Positions 30,953 to 40,322 are shown, counted from the stretch's first letter. The stretch: DNA of 64,000 nucleotides from JAXGXJ01 sp040772905 (GCA_040772905.1 JAXGXJ010000006.1:298972-362971), one strand, 5' to 3'. Made by a program: numbers and translations. The notes: generated by a model from the letters alone, not told the origin.

Positions 30953-31381
30953 ATGGTCATCAAACAGCTGTCGGTGAGCCTCGACAACGTGCCCGGCACC
31001 CTCTCCACCATCAGCGAGATCCTGGGCCGGGAAGGCGTGAACATCCGCGCCATCTCTGTGGCCGACACCTCCGATATCAGCACGGTGCGTTTCGTGGTGG
31101 ACGACCCCGAGAAAGGCAAGAACATCCTTGTCGGCAACGGGCACACGCCCAAGGAGACCGACGTTCTGGCCGTGGAGATCCCCGACCATCCCGGAGCCAT
31201 GAATGCCGTGCTCAAGCCGCTCAAAGCGGCCGGCATCAATGTGCATTACCTCTACCCCCACCTGGGACGCATCGGCAAGAACGCCATTGTCATCCTGGGC
31301 GTCGACAAGACCGATGACGCCCAGGCCACACTCGCCCAGAACTGGGTGAAGACCCTGGGGCGCGAGGTCTACAACGTCTGA
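30953..31381 (+). CDS. Tandem ACT-domain protein
   Basis: 142 residues made of two ACT domains: about 4-65 (LSVSLDNVPGTLSTISEIL, INIRAISVAD-like) and about 72-140 (VEIPDHPGAMNAVLKPLK, INVHYLYPHLG). ACT pairs bind amino acids and regulate enzymes or transcription. It starts two bases after the gamma subunit gene with AAAGGACTGAAG upstream, so it is made together with the 2-oxoacid oxidoreductase. Inference: it senses a branched-chain or aromatic amino acid, or its level, and adjusts this complex. There is no DNA-binding part. Confidence 0.88.
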   Translation: MVIKQLSVSLDNVPGTLSTISEILGREGVNIRAISVADTSDISTVRFVVDDPEKGKNILVGNGHTPKETDVLAVEIPDHPGAMNAVLKPLKAAGINVHYLYPHLGRIGKNAIVILGVDKTDDAQATLAQNWVKTLGREVYNV

Positions 31382-31392
31382 TCGCACCGAGG

Positions 31393-32769
31393 TCAGCCAA
31401 TGTACACCCTGGTACCGTTGGGGATCATCGGGTTCGTGGCGTCGAAAGCCCGCAGGTCGTCCATGTCGCGCAGAGGCAGGCGCACGCAGCCGTCGCTGGC
31501 CGGGTAGGTGGGCACTGACGGGTAGCCGTGGATGGCCAGCACGTAGCCCGGCACGAGATAGAGCGCGCGATAGCGGGGGCCATCGGCAATGGGCTTGCGC
31601 AACACGGTGTACGGAGCGGAGCGGTAGGTGAAACTCCTGCCTGTGGAGGTGGGGAGCGTGCGGGTGACGATGCCGTTCTCGATGTACAGGAAGACCTGCT
31701 TGCGCAGACTCACCTCTATCCAGATGCCGCTGTCCGAGCGAGACGCCGTCGGCCGGGAGGCGGAGGCCAAACGCACCCAGGTCTGAGCACCCACGACCCC
31801 GTCCCGCGCCAGACCTTCCCATTTCTGGAACGCGATCACCGCGTAGCGGGTGCGATCATCGAAGACGCCATCCACAGTGCCCGGACGATAGGTGAGTTGG
31901 GCGAGGCGTTGTTCGAGCCAGAGCACGTGCGGACCGCGGGCGCCCAGCCCGGCGTCCGGGTAGGCCGGATAGGTGGGAACGGCGGCGGGGGGCGTGACAA
32001 GAGGCTCGGTGCCCTTGAAGAAGGCGGCATACAGCATGCCGATGGTCTGGGCCCTCGTCACCTCCGCCACGGGATAGAAGCGGCCGTCCAGTTGCCCGCT
32101 CACCAATCCCAAGCGGTAGGCGTCCGCCACGCCCAGCCGGTGCACGGCGGCGATGAACAGACGGTCGGGGAAGCCCCCGAGCCAAGCCTCTACCTCAGCC
32201 TGAGATAGATTCTGCTGCGACGCCTCTTGCGGCTGCTGTTCCGTGACAGGGGCCTGCGACTCCCCGTCGGGCGTGGGTGTCTGCGACTCCTCCTCGGGCG
32301 CAGGCTCTTGGTCCTGCTCCGCGGCCCATGCCACCGCCCGCGTGATGAAGCTGGCGGCCTGCTGACGCGACACCTTGCCGTCGGGGTCGAAACTGGTGGC
32401 CGTGACCCCGTTCGCGAGTCCGGCCTGATAGAGCGCCGACACAGCGGCCTCATACCAGGCACCGGAGGGGACGTCGGCGAAAGGGTGAGCGACAGGAGCG
32501 GTCAAGCCCAAGGAGCGGCTCAGCAGTACCACGAACTCGGCCCGGCTGATGGTCTCGTAGGGCTGTAGGGTGCCGTCCAACTTGCCCTGCACGATCCCCA
32601 TGTCGGACAGCACATCCGCCGCCTCGGCGAACCAGTCCTGTGAGCTCACATCGGGGAACTTCACCGCTTCGGCCCGCGCAGGAAGGGCGAGGAACATGAT
32701 GACCATCATCATGACCACCGCCCCGATGGCGTACACCGTCTTGACCGGACCTCTCCTGCGCACCAGCAC
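31393..32769 (-). CDS. S-layer-homology and L,D-transpeptidase wall protein
   Basis: 458 residues, exported. After a signal segment (VYAIGAVVMMMVIMFLALPARA, about residues 12-33) come S-layer homology repeats (FPDVSSQDWFAEA..., FADVPSGAWYEAAVSALYQAG..., a third near 205-250), with a Gln/Glu/Pro-rich linker near 150-190 interrupting them. A peptidoglycan-binding domain (LGARGPHVLWLEQRLAQL, about 285-345) and a YkuD catalytic domain follow. The active site is H414 and C428 in HGYPSVP...SDGCVRLP. It would crosslink peptidoglycan by 3-3 bonds while held at the wall. The GTG start has AGGAGG seven bases upstream. SLH plus YkuD in one protein is unusual but not unknown. Confidence 0.9.
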   Translation of the reverse strand: MLVRRRGPVKTVYAIGAVVMMMVIMFLALPARAEAVKFPDVSSQDWFAEAADVLSDMGIVQGKLDGTLQPYETISRAEFVVLLSRSLGLTAPVAHPFADVPSGAWYEAAVSALYQAGLANGVTATSFDPDGKVSRQQAASFITRAVAWAAEQDQEPAPEEESQTPTPDGESQAPVTEQQPQEASQQNLSQAEVEAWLGGFPDRLFIAAVHRLGVADAYRLGLVSGQLDGRFYPVAEVTRAQTIGMLYAAFFKGTEPLVTPPAAVPTYPAYPDAGLGARGPHVLWLEQRLAQLTYRPGTVDGVFDDRTRYAVIAFQKWEGLARDGVVGAQTWVRLASASRPTASRSDSGIWIEVSLRKQVFLYIENGIVTRTLPTSTGRSFTYRSAPYTVLRKPIADGPRYRALYLVPGYVLAIHGYPSVPTYPASDGCVRLPLRDMDDLRAFDATNPMIPNGTRVYIG

Positions 32770-32969
32770 CGCCCTACCTCCTCATGCTCGCTCTACGTCG
32801 TTGCTTGCCGGACGGCCTGGTCTGCCAGGCACAGCAGACCGCTCGGCGCCCCCGGTCCAAAGTACTACAACCCGAGTGCGACGAGTGTTCCCCGAAGCAG
32901 AAGATTCGATACCTTCGACGTGGGTCGGTCGACTGCAGCCCGGTGATGCCTCATCGGCTGAGAGGCTGG

Positions 32970-33716
32970 TCATTGCTCGAGGCGCCGCACTTCACCTGAC
33001 CCGGAGATGTCGGTGTCGAGGACGGGGTCCCCCAAATACGAGACCTTCGAACTTCCCGAGGCGCGCACTCGCAGACTCTCCAATGCGTTCACCTCGATGT
33101 CGGAGGAACCGCTGCACTCCACGCTCACCGTCTGACTGGTGAGACCGGCGGCGGCGGCGTGCGTGGAGCCGGAGTTGTCGTAGAAGACGCTGTCGGCGGA
33201 GCCGGTCAGCCGGACATCCGCCGAACCGGAGGTCTTCAATCGCAGGGTGCCGGCCTGCACCTGCAGGTCGAGATCTGTGGAGCCGCTGCAGCTGATCACC
33301 AGCTCGTCTGTTTCGAGCGCGCCGGTGCCATGGACCGCGATGGCCCCGCTCAGATCCATAGCCTTGAGGCTGGGCACGGTCAGATGATAGGTGATCCTTT
33401 CTTGACCCCAGAGGCCGCCCACGTTCAACCAGGCGTCGCGCTCGCGCAGATGCAGCGTGTCTTCCTCCACGCTCGTGCGCAGACGCTCCAAGACGCTCTG
33501 CTGGGCCTCCACCCGCAGGCTGGGGGTGTCGCCGACTGTTATGAGCAGCGTGGCCTCTCCGTCCACCTCCACCCCGCTGAACATGCCGATCTGCCTCTCT
33601 TCGGTCACCAAAGGACCATTGGACCGGGCCAGCGCGTAGCCCAGACCCAACCATACGCCCGCGGCGACGACGATCACGACCGCGACGATGATGGCGACGA
33701 GAGTTCCGGTGCGCAT
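32970..33716 (-). CDS. Membrane-anchored DUF2807 (GIN head) protein
   Basis: 248 residues. An N-terminal anchor (MRTGTLVAIIVAVVIVVAAG) is followed by a right-handed beta-helix-like domain of the DUF2807 family, visible as the repeated GSTDLDLQVQAG, SGSADVRLTGSAD, CSGSSDIEVNALESL and ASGSSKVSYLGDP units and the start FSGVEVDGEATLLITVGD. The family is extracytoplasmic with no established activity. GTAGGAGATCC precedes the ATG. It lies between the ABC exporter genes and the L,D-transpeptidase gene on the same strand. Confidence 0.85.
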   Translation of the reverse strand: MRTGTLVAIIVAVVIVVAAGVWLGLGYALARSNGPLVTEERQIGMFSGVEVDGEATLLITVGDTPSLRVEAQQSVLERLRTSVEEDTLHLRERDAWLNVGGLWGQERITYHLTVPSLKAMDLSGAIAVHGTGALETDELVISCSGSTDLDLQVQAGTLRLKTSGSADVRLTGSADSVFYDNSGSTHAAAAGLTSQTVSVECSGSSDIEVNALESLRVRASGSSKVSYLGDPVLDTDISGSGEVRRLEQ

Positions 33717-33884
33717 GTGGATCTCCTACTCCGCAGGTTGTCCGACCGCACACCCAGTGTAACCGCGGCAGGCCCGGCAGCCGCCCTGCCGACGACGGGT
33801 CTGCGACCTGGCCGGAAGTACAGTCCTCCCCCGGCCACGCGGGGCGTCGCTCGTCGGAGACCTCACACTTGGCAAGGATCTGTG

Positions 33885-34919
33885 CTAGGCCCGGATCTCC
33901 TCTCGCATGAAGAGCAGGTAGCTCACAGCGAAGAACATCAGCACCAGTCCAATCAGAGAGACGACCTGTGGCCACACCAGCAACAGACTCTGCGAGAAGC
34001 TCAGCGGACTCACCACAGCCCGATCTATCTGCTCGTAGACCAAGACACCCAGCGTCCGTACCCCGGGGTTGAGTAGTGCCGTAGTCGCCTCGTCATACAG
34101 TGTGGCCGGAGATACGCGGTTCAAACTGGTGGAGAGCTGTTCGTGCCTCAGCAACTCCGCACTGGTGGCGTCCTGACCGGCCGGCGCGATGGCATTCACC
34201 ACCAAACCGACTATGAGGCTCGCGAAAACAGCGAAGAACAACCACACAGCGATGGAAGCCAGCGCCGAGGTAGCCGCCTGTTTGAAGAGCACGGAGAAGA
34301 ACTGCGCTATGGCGAGCCAGAAACCCACATAGACGACAGTGACGACGATGAACGCGATCAGGCGTCCCACCTCTTCCCAAGACGGGGTCGTCCCCAGCAG
34401 CACTATGCCGATGCCGCCCACGATCACCACGAGTGCGGCCAGCGCCATGCTGACGACGCCCAAGCCGGCGACGAACTTACCGTGCAGCACTGCGTCGCGA
34501 TGAATGGGTTGTGACATCAACCGGCTGAGAGTCCCTTGGGACCGCTCGCTGTTCAGAGCATCAAATCCCAAGGCGATCCCCAGGAGCGGGGCCAGGAACA
34601 CGATGAAACTTATCACCGAAGGCAGGCTTTGGCCGGACACGGTGAACAGGTTGAGGAACGCGAATTCCACACTGGCCGCATCGGAGGCCGCTTCGCGGAT
34701 GGATGAACTCGCGCCGTACACCGCGGCCACGGTGGCGACGCCTATAAGGACCAGCAAGATACCCAGACGCAGACCGGACAGATGGTCGCTCAGTTCCTTG
34801 CGGGCCACAGGACCGATGCCCACTGCGAAGAAGCGCTTGCGCAAACGAAGCCCGTCCGTGCGGGGAGCATCGATGCCGTCGGGCGATCCCAGCACGAGGG
34901 GTGTCTCACTTCCTACCAT
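33885..34919 (-). CDS. ABC-2 family permease
   Basis: 344 residues. A cytoplasmic start (GIGPVARKELSDHLSGLRLG) leads into a first helix near residues 50-70, a long external loop and five further helices. GFDALNSERSQGTLSRLMSQ near 135 is the coupling motif of Gld/Nos-type permeases. The ATG at 34919 lies inside the end of the ATPase gene (14-base overlap); a longer open frame is not credible. With the ATPase and the NEW3-domain protein it forms a three-gene exporter operon. Confidence 0.87.
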   Translation of the reverse strand: MVGSETPLVLGSPDGIDAPRTDGLRLRKRFFAVGIGPVARKELSDHLSGLRLGILLVLIGVATVAAVYGASSSIREAASDAASVEFAFLNLFTVSGQSLPSVISFIVFLAPLLGIALGFDALNSERSQGTLSRLMSQPIHRDAVLHGKFVAGLGVVSMALAALVVIVGGIGIVLLGTTPSWEEVGRLIAFIVVTVVYVGFWLAIAQFFSVLFKQAATSALASIAVWLFFAVFASLIVGLVVNAIAPAGQDATSAELLRHEQLSTSLNRVSPATLYDEATTALLNPGVRTLGVLVYEQIDRAVVSPLSFSQSLLLVWPQVVSLIGLVLMFFAVSYLLFMREEIRA

Positions 34920-35925
34920 GAACGTTCTCCACCTCCCCCTGGAAGTAGCGATCGTAGATGTCGTCCAGAGTGAGCCCGCGCCGCCGCACGTGGACGGGTA
35001 GCAGACCCTGGTCCACCAACGTGCGCACGGCATCTGAGCGGACGTCGCGCTCGCTCCGCACCACTACGAGATCACGGTCCGCAGCCACGCCGGTCACCCC
35101 GGGGAGTGCCTCGAGCGAGCGCATTACCGCCTCGGACTGCGCGCGGCCCAGGGCAGCGCCCTCCGGCGTCGTCATTCCCAGTTCGATCTCCACGTCAGCA
35201 TCAGCTGCGAGCTGCCTCTCCAGCGCCTCCACAGGCCCCGCAGCGATGAGATGTCCGCCTACGAAGATGCCCACGCGATCGCACACCTCCTGGACCTGGT
35301 GAAGAAGGTGCGAAGAGAGAAGGATCGTCATGCCTTCCTGGTCGCGCAGCCGGGAAAGCATGGCCAAGAGTTCGCGCACTCCCTCCGGGTCGATGCCGAT
35401 GGTGGGCTCATCCAAGATGAGGATGGAGGGACGTTTGACGAGCGCATCGGCCACCGCCAGGCGCTGGCGCATACCCCGTGAATACGTCCCCGCCCTCTTG
35501 TCGGCGGCGTCGGTGAGCCCCACTTCGTCCAGCAACCCGGCGATGCGCTCGTCGGCCTCCTTGCGCGGCATGCCATTGAGTGACGCTGTGTAGCGCAGAT
35601 TCTGCCTGCCGGTCATGTTCGGATAGAAACCCACGTTGTCAGGCAGATAGCCGACGAACGATTTCACGGTAAGAGGATCCCGCGCCGGATCGTACCCGCC
35701 CACCGCAACCGTGCCCGATGTGGGCTCTGTGAGACCAAGCAACATGAGGATGGTCGTGGTCTTGCCGGCACCGTTCGGGCCGAGCAGACCGAAGATCTCT
35801 CCCTTCTCTATGGTGAGATCGAGACCGTCTACCGCAGTGAACCGTCCGTACCTCTTGCTCAAACCACTGGCGACGATGACCAGCGACGAGCCGCCCGACC
35901 CACCGTTGCTATCCTGCCAGTCCAT
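34906..35925 (-). CDS. ABC transporter ATP-binding protein
   Basis: 339 residues. Walker A GPNGAGKTTTI is near residue 50, signature YSRGMRQRLAVADAL near 145, Walker B LILDEPTIGIDPEG near 167 and switch histidine SSHLLHQVQEV near 200. The 90-residue C-terminal extension includes an ACT-like fold region (LEALPGVTGVAADRDLVVV). The ATG at 35925 with AAGG eight bases upstream is preferred over GTG 35934. It starts 15 bases after the NEW3 gene. Confidence 0.9.
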   Translation of the reverse strand: MDWQDSNGGSGGSSLVIVASGLSKRYGRFTAVDGLDLTIEKGEIFGLLGPNGAGKTTTILMLLGLTEPTSGTVAVGGYDPARDPLTVKSFVGYLPDNVGFYPNMTGRQNLRYTASLNGMPRKEADERIAGLLDEVGLTDAADKRAGTYSRGMRQRLAVADALVKRPSILILDEPTIGIDPEGVRELLAMLSRLRDQEGMTILLSSHLLHQVQEVCDRVGIFVGGHLIAAGPVEALERQLAADADVEIELGMTTPEGAALGRAQSEAVMRSLEALPGVTGVAADRDLVVVRSERDVRSDAVRTLVDQGLLPVHVRRRGLTLDDIYDRYFQGEVENVHGRK

Positions 35926-35940
35926 GATGCCCACCTTGGG

Positions 35941-37149
35941 TCAACGATGGCCATAGCGGCGGAACACGAAGGCCAATATGGCGATGACGGCCACCACCAC
36001 AAGCACTCCAATCACACCCCACAGAGTGGAGGTCTTCACCGTCACCCTTATGTCGGATTGCGCCGCAGCCTGGTCGGCCCTGGCGTTCATGGTCACCACG
36101 TAGTCGCCGGCGATGGCGTTCTCGGCGGGAGTGAACTGAGCCATGACCGTCACCTGCTCGTCGGCGTTCAGCACATCGATGACGGCGGGCTCGAACTCCA
36201 CCTCCCAGTTAGTGGGAGCAGTCGCAGAGAGTCTCACACCCTGCAGCGGACCGGTGCCGCTGTTCGTCACCACGAACGGCACCTTGGTGGTGTCTCCGGC
36301 CTTGACGTCGGCGTTGAGACTACCGTCCGGAGTCGTCATGGTGAGCGTATAGGTACCGGTGATCTCCACCTGGAGAGGCACCTGCACCGTCTCTCCGCCG
36401 CCCACGGCGCTCACCACGATATCGTATGTGCCTATCTCCACTCCCGGAGCAGGCTTGACCTCCAGGTTGAGTTTCTGTGAGGCCTGTGACTCGACGCTCA
36501 CTGTGGGAGTCTCCTGAGATGCCCCTGAGGGTTTGAGCGAGAGAGCCCAGTTGGCCGGTCCGTCCACCGACAGATTGTAGGTGCGCGCCTCCAATGTGCT
36601 GTTCTTGAGGTCCAGAGAGAAGCTGTAGCTGGCAGTGGCCGGCCCCCGTAGGGACGTGTAATCGGCCTCCATGGTGGTGGTACCACCCTCCAGATCGCTC
36701 ACCGTGAGCGTGATGGGAAGGGTGGTCGAGGTCGCGTCCGTGCGAGCCACCACCGTAAGAGTGGCCTGACCCCTCTCCGCGTCGGTCGGAACCTTCACCT
36801 GCAACTGGAGGCGAGACGGCTCGGCGGGGTCGGTCATGATGGCCGACACGGGCCTCCCACCCCCAAGGATGTTCGCCTCCCAGCCCTCAGGCACTCCTGT
36901 GAGCGACATGTCGAGGCGCTGGATGACGGTGTCGCTCACCGAGAGTTCAAAGTTCACCGTCTGCCCGGCCTGCACTGTCACGGCCACATAGGGACTGGTA
37001 AGCGTGGTGGCGAGGGCCGTTCCGCCCAAGGTGACGACCAACAGAAAGGCCATCGCCACAGTCAGTACAAAGATCGACCCCACTCTCACGCCGGTACCGG
37101 GACGAATCCAGGTCATCCTCTCTACCCCATCCTGTTTGACGCAGCGCAC
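35941..37149 (-). CDS. Secreted NEW3-domain protein with C-terminal membrane anchor
   Basis: About 402 residues. A signal sequence (VGSIFVLTVAMAFLLVVTLGGTALA) is followed by Ig-like modules, including NEW3-type repeats (VTVQAGQTVNFELSVSDT near 50, VKAGDTTKVPFVVTNSGTGPL near 285), and the C-terminal anchor (GVIGVLVVVAVIAILAFVF) then RRYGHR. Such proteins sit outside the membrane and often neighbour ABC exporters. The start is a choice: GTG 37149 lies nine bases after AAGGAGG, while ATG 37116 has only GAGAGG close by. The ATPase gene follows after 15 bases, so the exporter probably works with this protein. Role unknown. Confidence 0.83.
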   Translation of the reverse strand: MRCVKQDGVERMTWIRPGTGVRVGSIFVLTVAMAFLLVVTLGGTALATTLTSPYVAVTVQAGQTVNFELSVSDTVIQRLDMSLTGVPEGWEANILGGGRPVSAIMTDPAEPSRLQLQVKVPTDAERGQATLTVVARTDATSTTLPITLTVSDLEGGTTTMEADYTSLRGPATASYSFSLDLKNSTLEARTYNLSVDGPANWALSLKPSGASQETPTVSVESQASQKLNLEVKPAPGVEIGTYDIVVSAVGGGETVQVPLQVEITGTYTLTMTTPDGSLNADVKAGDTTKVPFVVTNSGTGPLQGVRLSATAPTNWEVEFEPAVIDVLNADEQVTVMAQFTPAENAIAGDYVVTMNARADQAAAQSDIRVTVKTSTLWGVIGVLVVVAVIAILAFVFRRYGHR

Positions 37150-37325
37150 AGCCCATGACCTCCTTCCTCTCATGATGGACCAAGCTACACTACCCACGTG
37201 CGCGTAAGGTTCGGATAAAGACGAGGGGTTGGTTCGCAGAGCCTGACTCTGTGACGAACCGCAGCGCCCCGGCTACAATCTGAGAGCGCAGAGGACGATG
37301 CAAAGGGTCCAGAGGAGACGCGTCG

Positions 37326-37634
37326 ATGGCCTCAAACCTGTCGATCAAGAACATCCCTGACGACGTGCTGGCCGGGCTCCGCAACCGCGCCGCCCGCAAC
37401 CAACGCTCGCTCAACTCGGAAGTACTGCACATCCTGGCTCAGGCCGCGCAGGGCCAAGCCCCTGTGAGCCTGGAGGACGTGTTGGCACGAGCCGAACGGA
37501 CGCGACCCGGGCTGGACGAGACCGCCTCGCAGATCGAGGCGCGACTCACGGCCGAGCAGCAGCGCATGGCGCAGCGCTTCGACGACCTATGGTCGACGCC
37601 TGACGATGCCGACGACGGCGGACTCAAGATCTAG
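37326..37634 (+). CDS. Ribbon-helix-helix (FitA/Arc-type) DNA-binding protein, no toxin partner seen
   Basis: 102 residues. The N-terminal 45 (NLSIKNIPDDVLAGLRNRAA, then RSLNSEVLHILAQAA) are a ribbon-helix-helix of the FitA/antitoxin class; the C-terminal half is acidic and helical, as in antitoxins that wrap a PIN toxin. AGAGGAGACG lies upstream. Normally a PIN-domain gene follows, but here the next 60 bases lead into the end of a convergent peptidase gene. It is therefore an orphan antitoxin or a stand-alone repressor. Confidence 0.82.
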   Translation: MASNLSIKNIPDDVLAGLRNRAARNQRSLNSEVLHILAQAAQGQAPVSLEDVLARAERTRPGLDETASQIEARLTAEQQRMAQRFDDLWSTPDDADDGGLKI

Positions 37635-37695
37635 AGGCACCCGCTGACCGGCGCCGCTCGGCCGGACGGGGCGCGCGGCGGACACTCGGAATCGC

Positions 37696-40176
37696 TCAGT
37701 CGCTCACCGGCTGGGTCCAGTAGTGGTTGCCGTAGATGTCGGTGAAGCGATAGGTCATCTGGTAGCCCACGTCGCCGATGGGTAGGTTCTCCACCTTCCA
37801 CTGTCCCGTGGCCGTGTAGTGCTCACCCAGGTAGTAGGTGTCGGTGTAGTCGCCGTCGTACGTGTAGTAGTCGCACAGGAAGTCGATCTTGTCCCCGGCT
37901 GCGATCTGCAGGAAGCCTTCCTTGGCCACAGTGTCGGCCTCCAGGTCGGCGTCGTACCTTGGCTGCGCGCCCAGCACCATCCCTCCCGGGTTGGCATCGT
38001 CGAAGACGATCATGATGTCCACCAGTTGGCCGTTGAGCGAGGCTGGCACCCGGCCCTTGATGGTATGGCTCTCACCCTGCTGGTCATCGCTCACCATGTA
38101 GTAGCTCACGATCTGCCCGTTGAGCGCCAGCCAGGTACCGTCATACTCCATGACGAGATCGCCGTCGGAGTTGTACTCATACACGTTATCCAGTCCCAGA
38201 TCGATGAAGCCCTCACCATCGTCCACGAAGACGTTCATCTCCATGAACTGGATCAAGTCCCACTGCTCATCACTGAGCGAGACCACGCGCTGGCCATCCT
38301 TCTCCTTCAGCGCGAGCGCGGAGACGTCGAACCTGTTGGCCGCGTAGTAGTCCAAGGAAGCCTGCATCCTGTCGGTGTCCAGCCAATCCTTGCCTCCGCC
38401 CGTGATGCGGCCGAAGTCGCCGCCTCCCAAGAAGGCGCCCAGCAACTGCTCCAGTCCGGCGCTGCCCGACGAGCCGGCGCTCGCTCCTTGGCCGCCTGCG
38501 CCGCCCAAGAAGCCGCCCAGGAGCGATTCCAGCATGTTCCCGCTGCCACCCGAGGTCACCTGTCCCCCAGCCGCCAGGCTCGCGTAGCTGCGGATGCATT
38601 CGCCGTACTCGGCAGGGAGACCGATGGCCTGGTACTCGGCCAGCGCCGCGTTCACCGAGGAGAAACGGCTGTGCGGGAAGTAGATGGACACTCCGTTCGA
38701 GTTGGTGATGTTCGTCGACGTACGGTTGTACTTGATGCAGCCCCGCAGAACACCGGCGAGCGTCCGGGCTTCGGGGGTGCCCAGGTTCTCGGCGAAATCG
38801 ATGAGATCGATCTGATTGAGTTGGGAAGCGCTCGAGAACTCCTTGGCGTCGGCTCGGGCATCTGACACGGTCTTGAAGCTGTCTTGGGCGATGAGCCCAT
38901 CGGTGGACCTGGCGAAGGCAGCGAAGGCGGAAGGCACCGTCCCCTTGAGTTCGGCCAAATCGATAAGCGAGAGAGTGGCCTGCGCCTGCGGCACCTGCGT
39001 GCGGCACTGCGCCACGTAGTCGTCGATGAGTCTCTTGCCCAGCTCGGTGGTGGGAAGCGAGCTGTTCTGCGCCAGAGCGGTCACCCAGCCGGTGTGATAC
39101 CAGCCGATGCCGGGCTCCGTCTCTTCGGACGCCAGCATGTAGTCGGCGTACGGCTCCAACACTATGGCCGTCTCCAGGGTGGCCATCAGGCAGGCGTCGA
39201 ACCCGATGAGGTCGAACGCGCATCCGCCGTCTCTGAGGCCGGCGCCGATCTCAGCCAGCGTCATGCTGTCGCCCTTGAAGTGCTGGTCGTAACCGAACCC
39301 GGCCAGGGAGCCGCCGCCGTGGTCCCAGAAGACCAGCATGTAGCGGTCGGCCGGGTACTTGGCCTTGGAATAGCGGATGAAATCGGCCAGCGTCGCCGGG
39401 TCGACCATGGACCTCTTGCCCAGGTTCCCCTCCAGGAGTTGGAGCCCCTGAGGGGTGACGAAGTAACGCTGGTTGGAGTTGCTGCTGATGACGCTGTTTC
39501 GCCAGCCGATGCAGCCACCGGTCTCGATGACGATGTTCAGCTTGTCGGAGTCCGCGGCGTACAGCATCTCGTTGAGATCGGCAGTGGCCATGCCACTCTG
39601 CGACTCGAGGTCGGTGGCGCACATGTAGACCATGACGGTGACGGTGTCGTTGCCGCCGCCTTTGAGCACCGTCCGTTTGGCACGCGCGGCCTGCGCGACC
39701 TGGGTCACCACGGGAGTCCCGCCTGTGTCGACAGTCGAGGAGACAGCAGAGGCGGTCGTGGTCGGACTGGAGAACCCACCGTCGGTGGGTGCGGTGGAGC
39801 CGTCGAGTGCCCCTCCACCGCCGCCGCGCGAGAAGAGGTAGATGATCACGGCGATGATGGCGATGATGACGATGGCAGCCAGAAGGAGCTTGGGCGAGCA
39901 GCCCAGCCCGGGCGCACGCCCACCGCCGAGACCACCCAGCCCACTGCCTCCCGTGCTTCCGCCTCCGGACTGTACGCCTCCACCCAGCGGCCGTCCGCCT
40001 CCACCTGCTCCGGCAGCGTCGCGGACCGCAGTGCCTTCGCGCCTCTCGGCGTAGCCGTCGGCTTCGCCGACCGGACCGCCGGTACGACCACCCAGCCCAC
40101 TGCCTCTCTTGAAGAGGCCGCCTCCACCCGATCCGACTTGCTTCTTACGGCCTTGCGGCCTGTCTTTGTCAGCCAT
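37696..40176 (-). CDS. Membrane-anchored clostripain-type (C11) cysteine peptidase
   Basis: 826 residues. Residues 1-95 are a Gly/Arg-rich cytoplasmic region, followed by a single membrane helix at about 96-115 (LLLAAIVIIAIIAVIIYLF), a Ser/Thr linker and the C11 domain. The catalytic dyad is H286 (FWDHGGGSLAGFGYD) and C329 (LIGFDACLMATLE). A glycine-rich insert near residues 550-590 (GGFLGGAGGQGASAG) separates the peptidase from a C-terminal beta-rich domain. C11 enzymes cut after Arg or Lys and self-process. The catalytic domain probably faces outward. The ATG at 40176 has GGGG six bases upstream. Confidence 0.88.
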   Translation of the reverse strand: MADKDRPQGRKKQVGSGGGGLFKRGSGLGGRTGGPVGEADGYAERREGTAVRDAAGAGGGGRPLGGGVQSGGGSTGGSGLGGLGGGRAPGLGCSPKLLLAAIVIIAIIAVIIYLFSRGGGGGALDGSTAPTDGGFSSPTTTASAVSSTVDTGGTPVVTQVAQAARAKRTVLKGGGNDTVTVMVYMCATDLESQSGMATADLNEMLYAADSDKLNIVIETGGCIGWRNSVISSNSNQRYFVTPQGLQLLEGNLGKRSMVDPATLADFIRYSKAKYPADRYMLVFWDHGGGSLAGFGYDQHFKGDSMTLAEIGAGLRDGGCAFDLIGFDACLMATLETAIVLEPYADYMLASEETEPGIGWYHTGWVTALAQNSSLPTTELGKRLIDDYVAQCRTQVPQAQATLSLIDLAELKGTVPSAFAAFARSTDGLIAQDSFKTVSDARADAKEFSSASQLNQIDLIDFAENLGTPEARTLAGVLRGCIKYNRTSTNITNSNGVSIYFPHSRFSSVNAALAEYQAIGLPAEYGECIRSYASLAAGGQVTSGGSGNMLESLLGGFLGGAGGQGASAGSSGSAGLEQLLGAFLGGGDFGRITGGGKDWLDTDRMQASLDYYAANRFDVSALALKEKDGQRVVSLSDEQWDLIQFMEMNVFVDDGEGFIDLGLDNVYEYNSDGDLVMEYDGTWLALNGQIVSYYMVSDDQQGESHTIKGRVPASLNGQLVDIMIVFDDANPGGMVLGAQPRYDADLEADTVAKEGFLQIAAGDKIDFLCDYYTYDGDYTDTYYLGEHYTATGQWKVENLPIGDVGYQMTYRFTDIYGNHYWTQPVSD

Positions 40177-40322
40177 GCTGAACCCCATTTCACACGTTCG
40201 GCCTGCCCGAGCGGCTCGACGGACGCTTTGATTATAGAACGGCCACGTAGCTGACCGGTGCCCGCGCCGGCGGGAGAGCCTCGGACTCGACTCTTACCGG
40301 GGCGACCCAAGCGGGGAACTAC

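Noticed and set aside
37060..37183. An alternative start at the ATG right after AAGGAGGTC near 37159
   Set aside because: That ATG is out of frame with the NEW3-domain protein. The in-frame GTG at 37149 is within reach of the same ribosome site.
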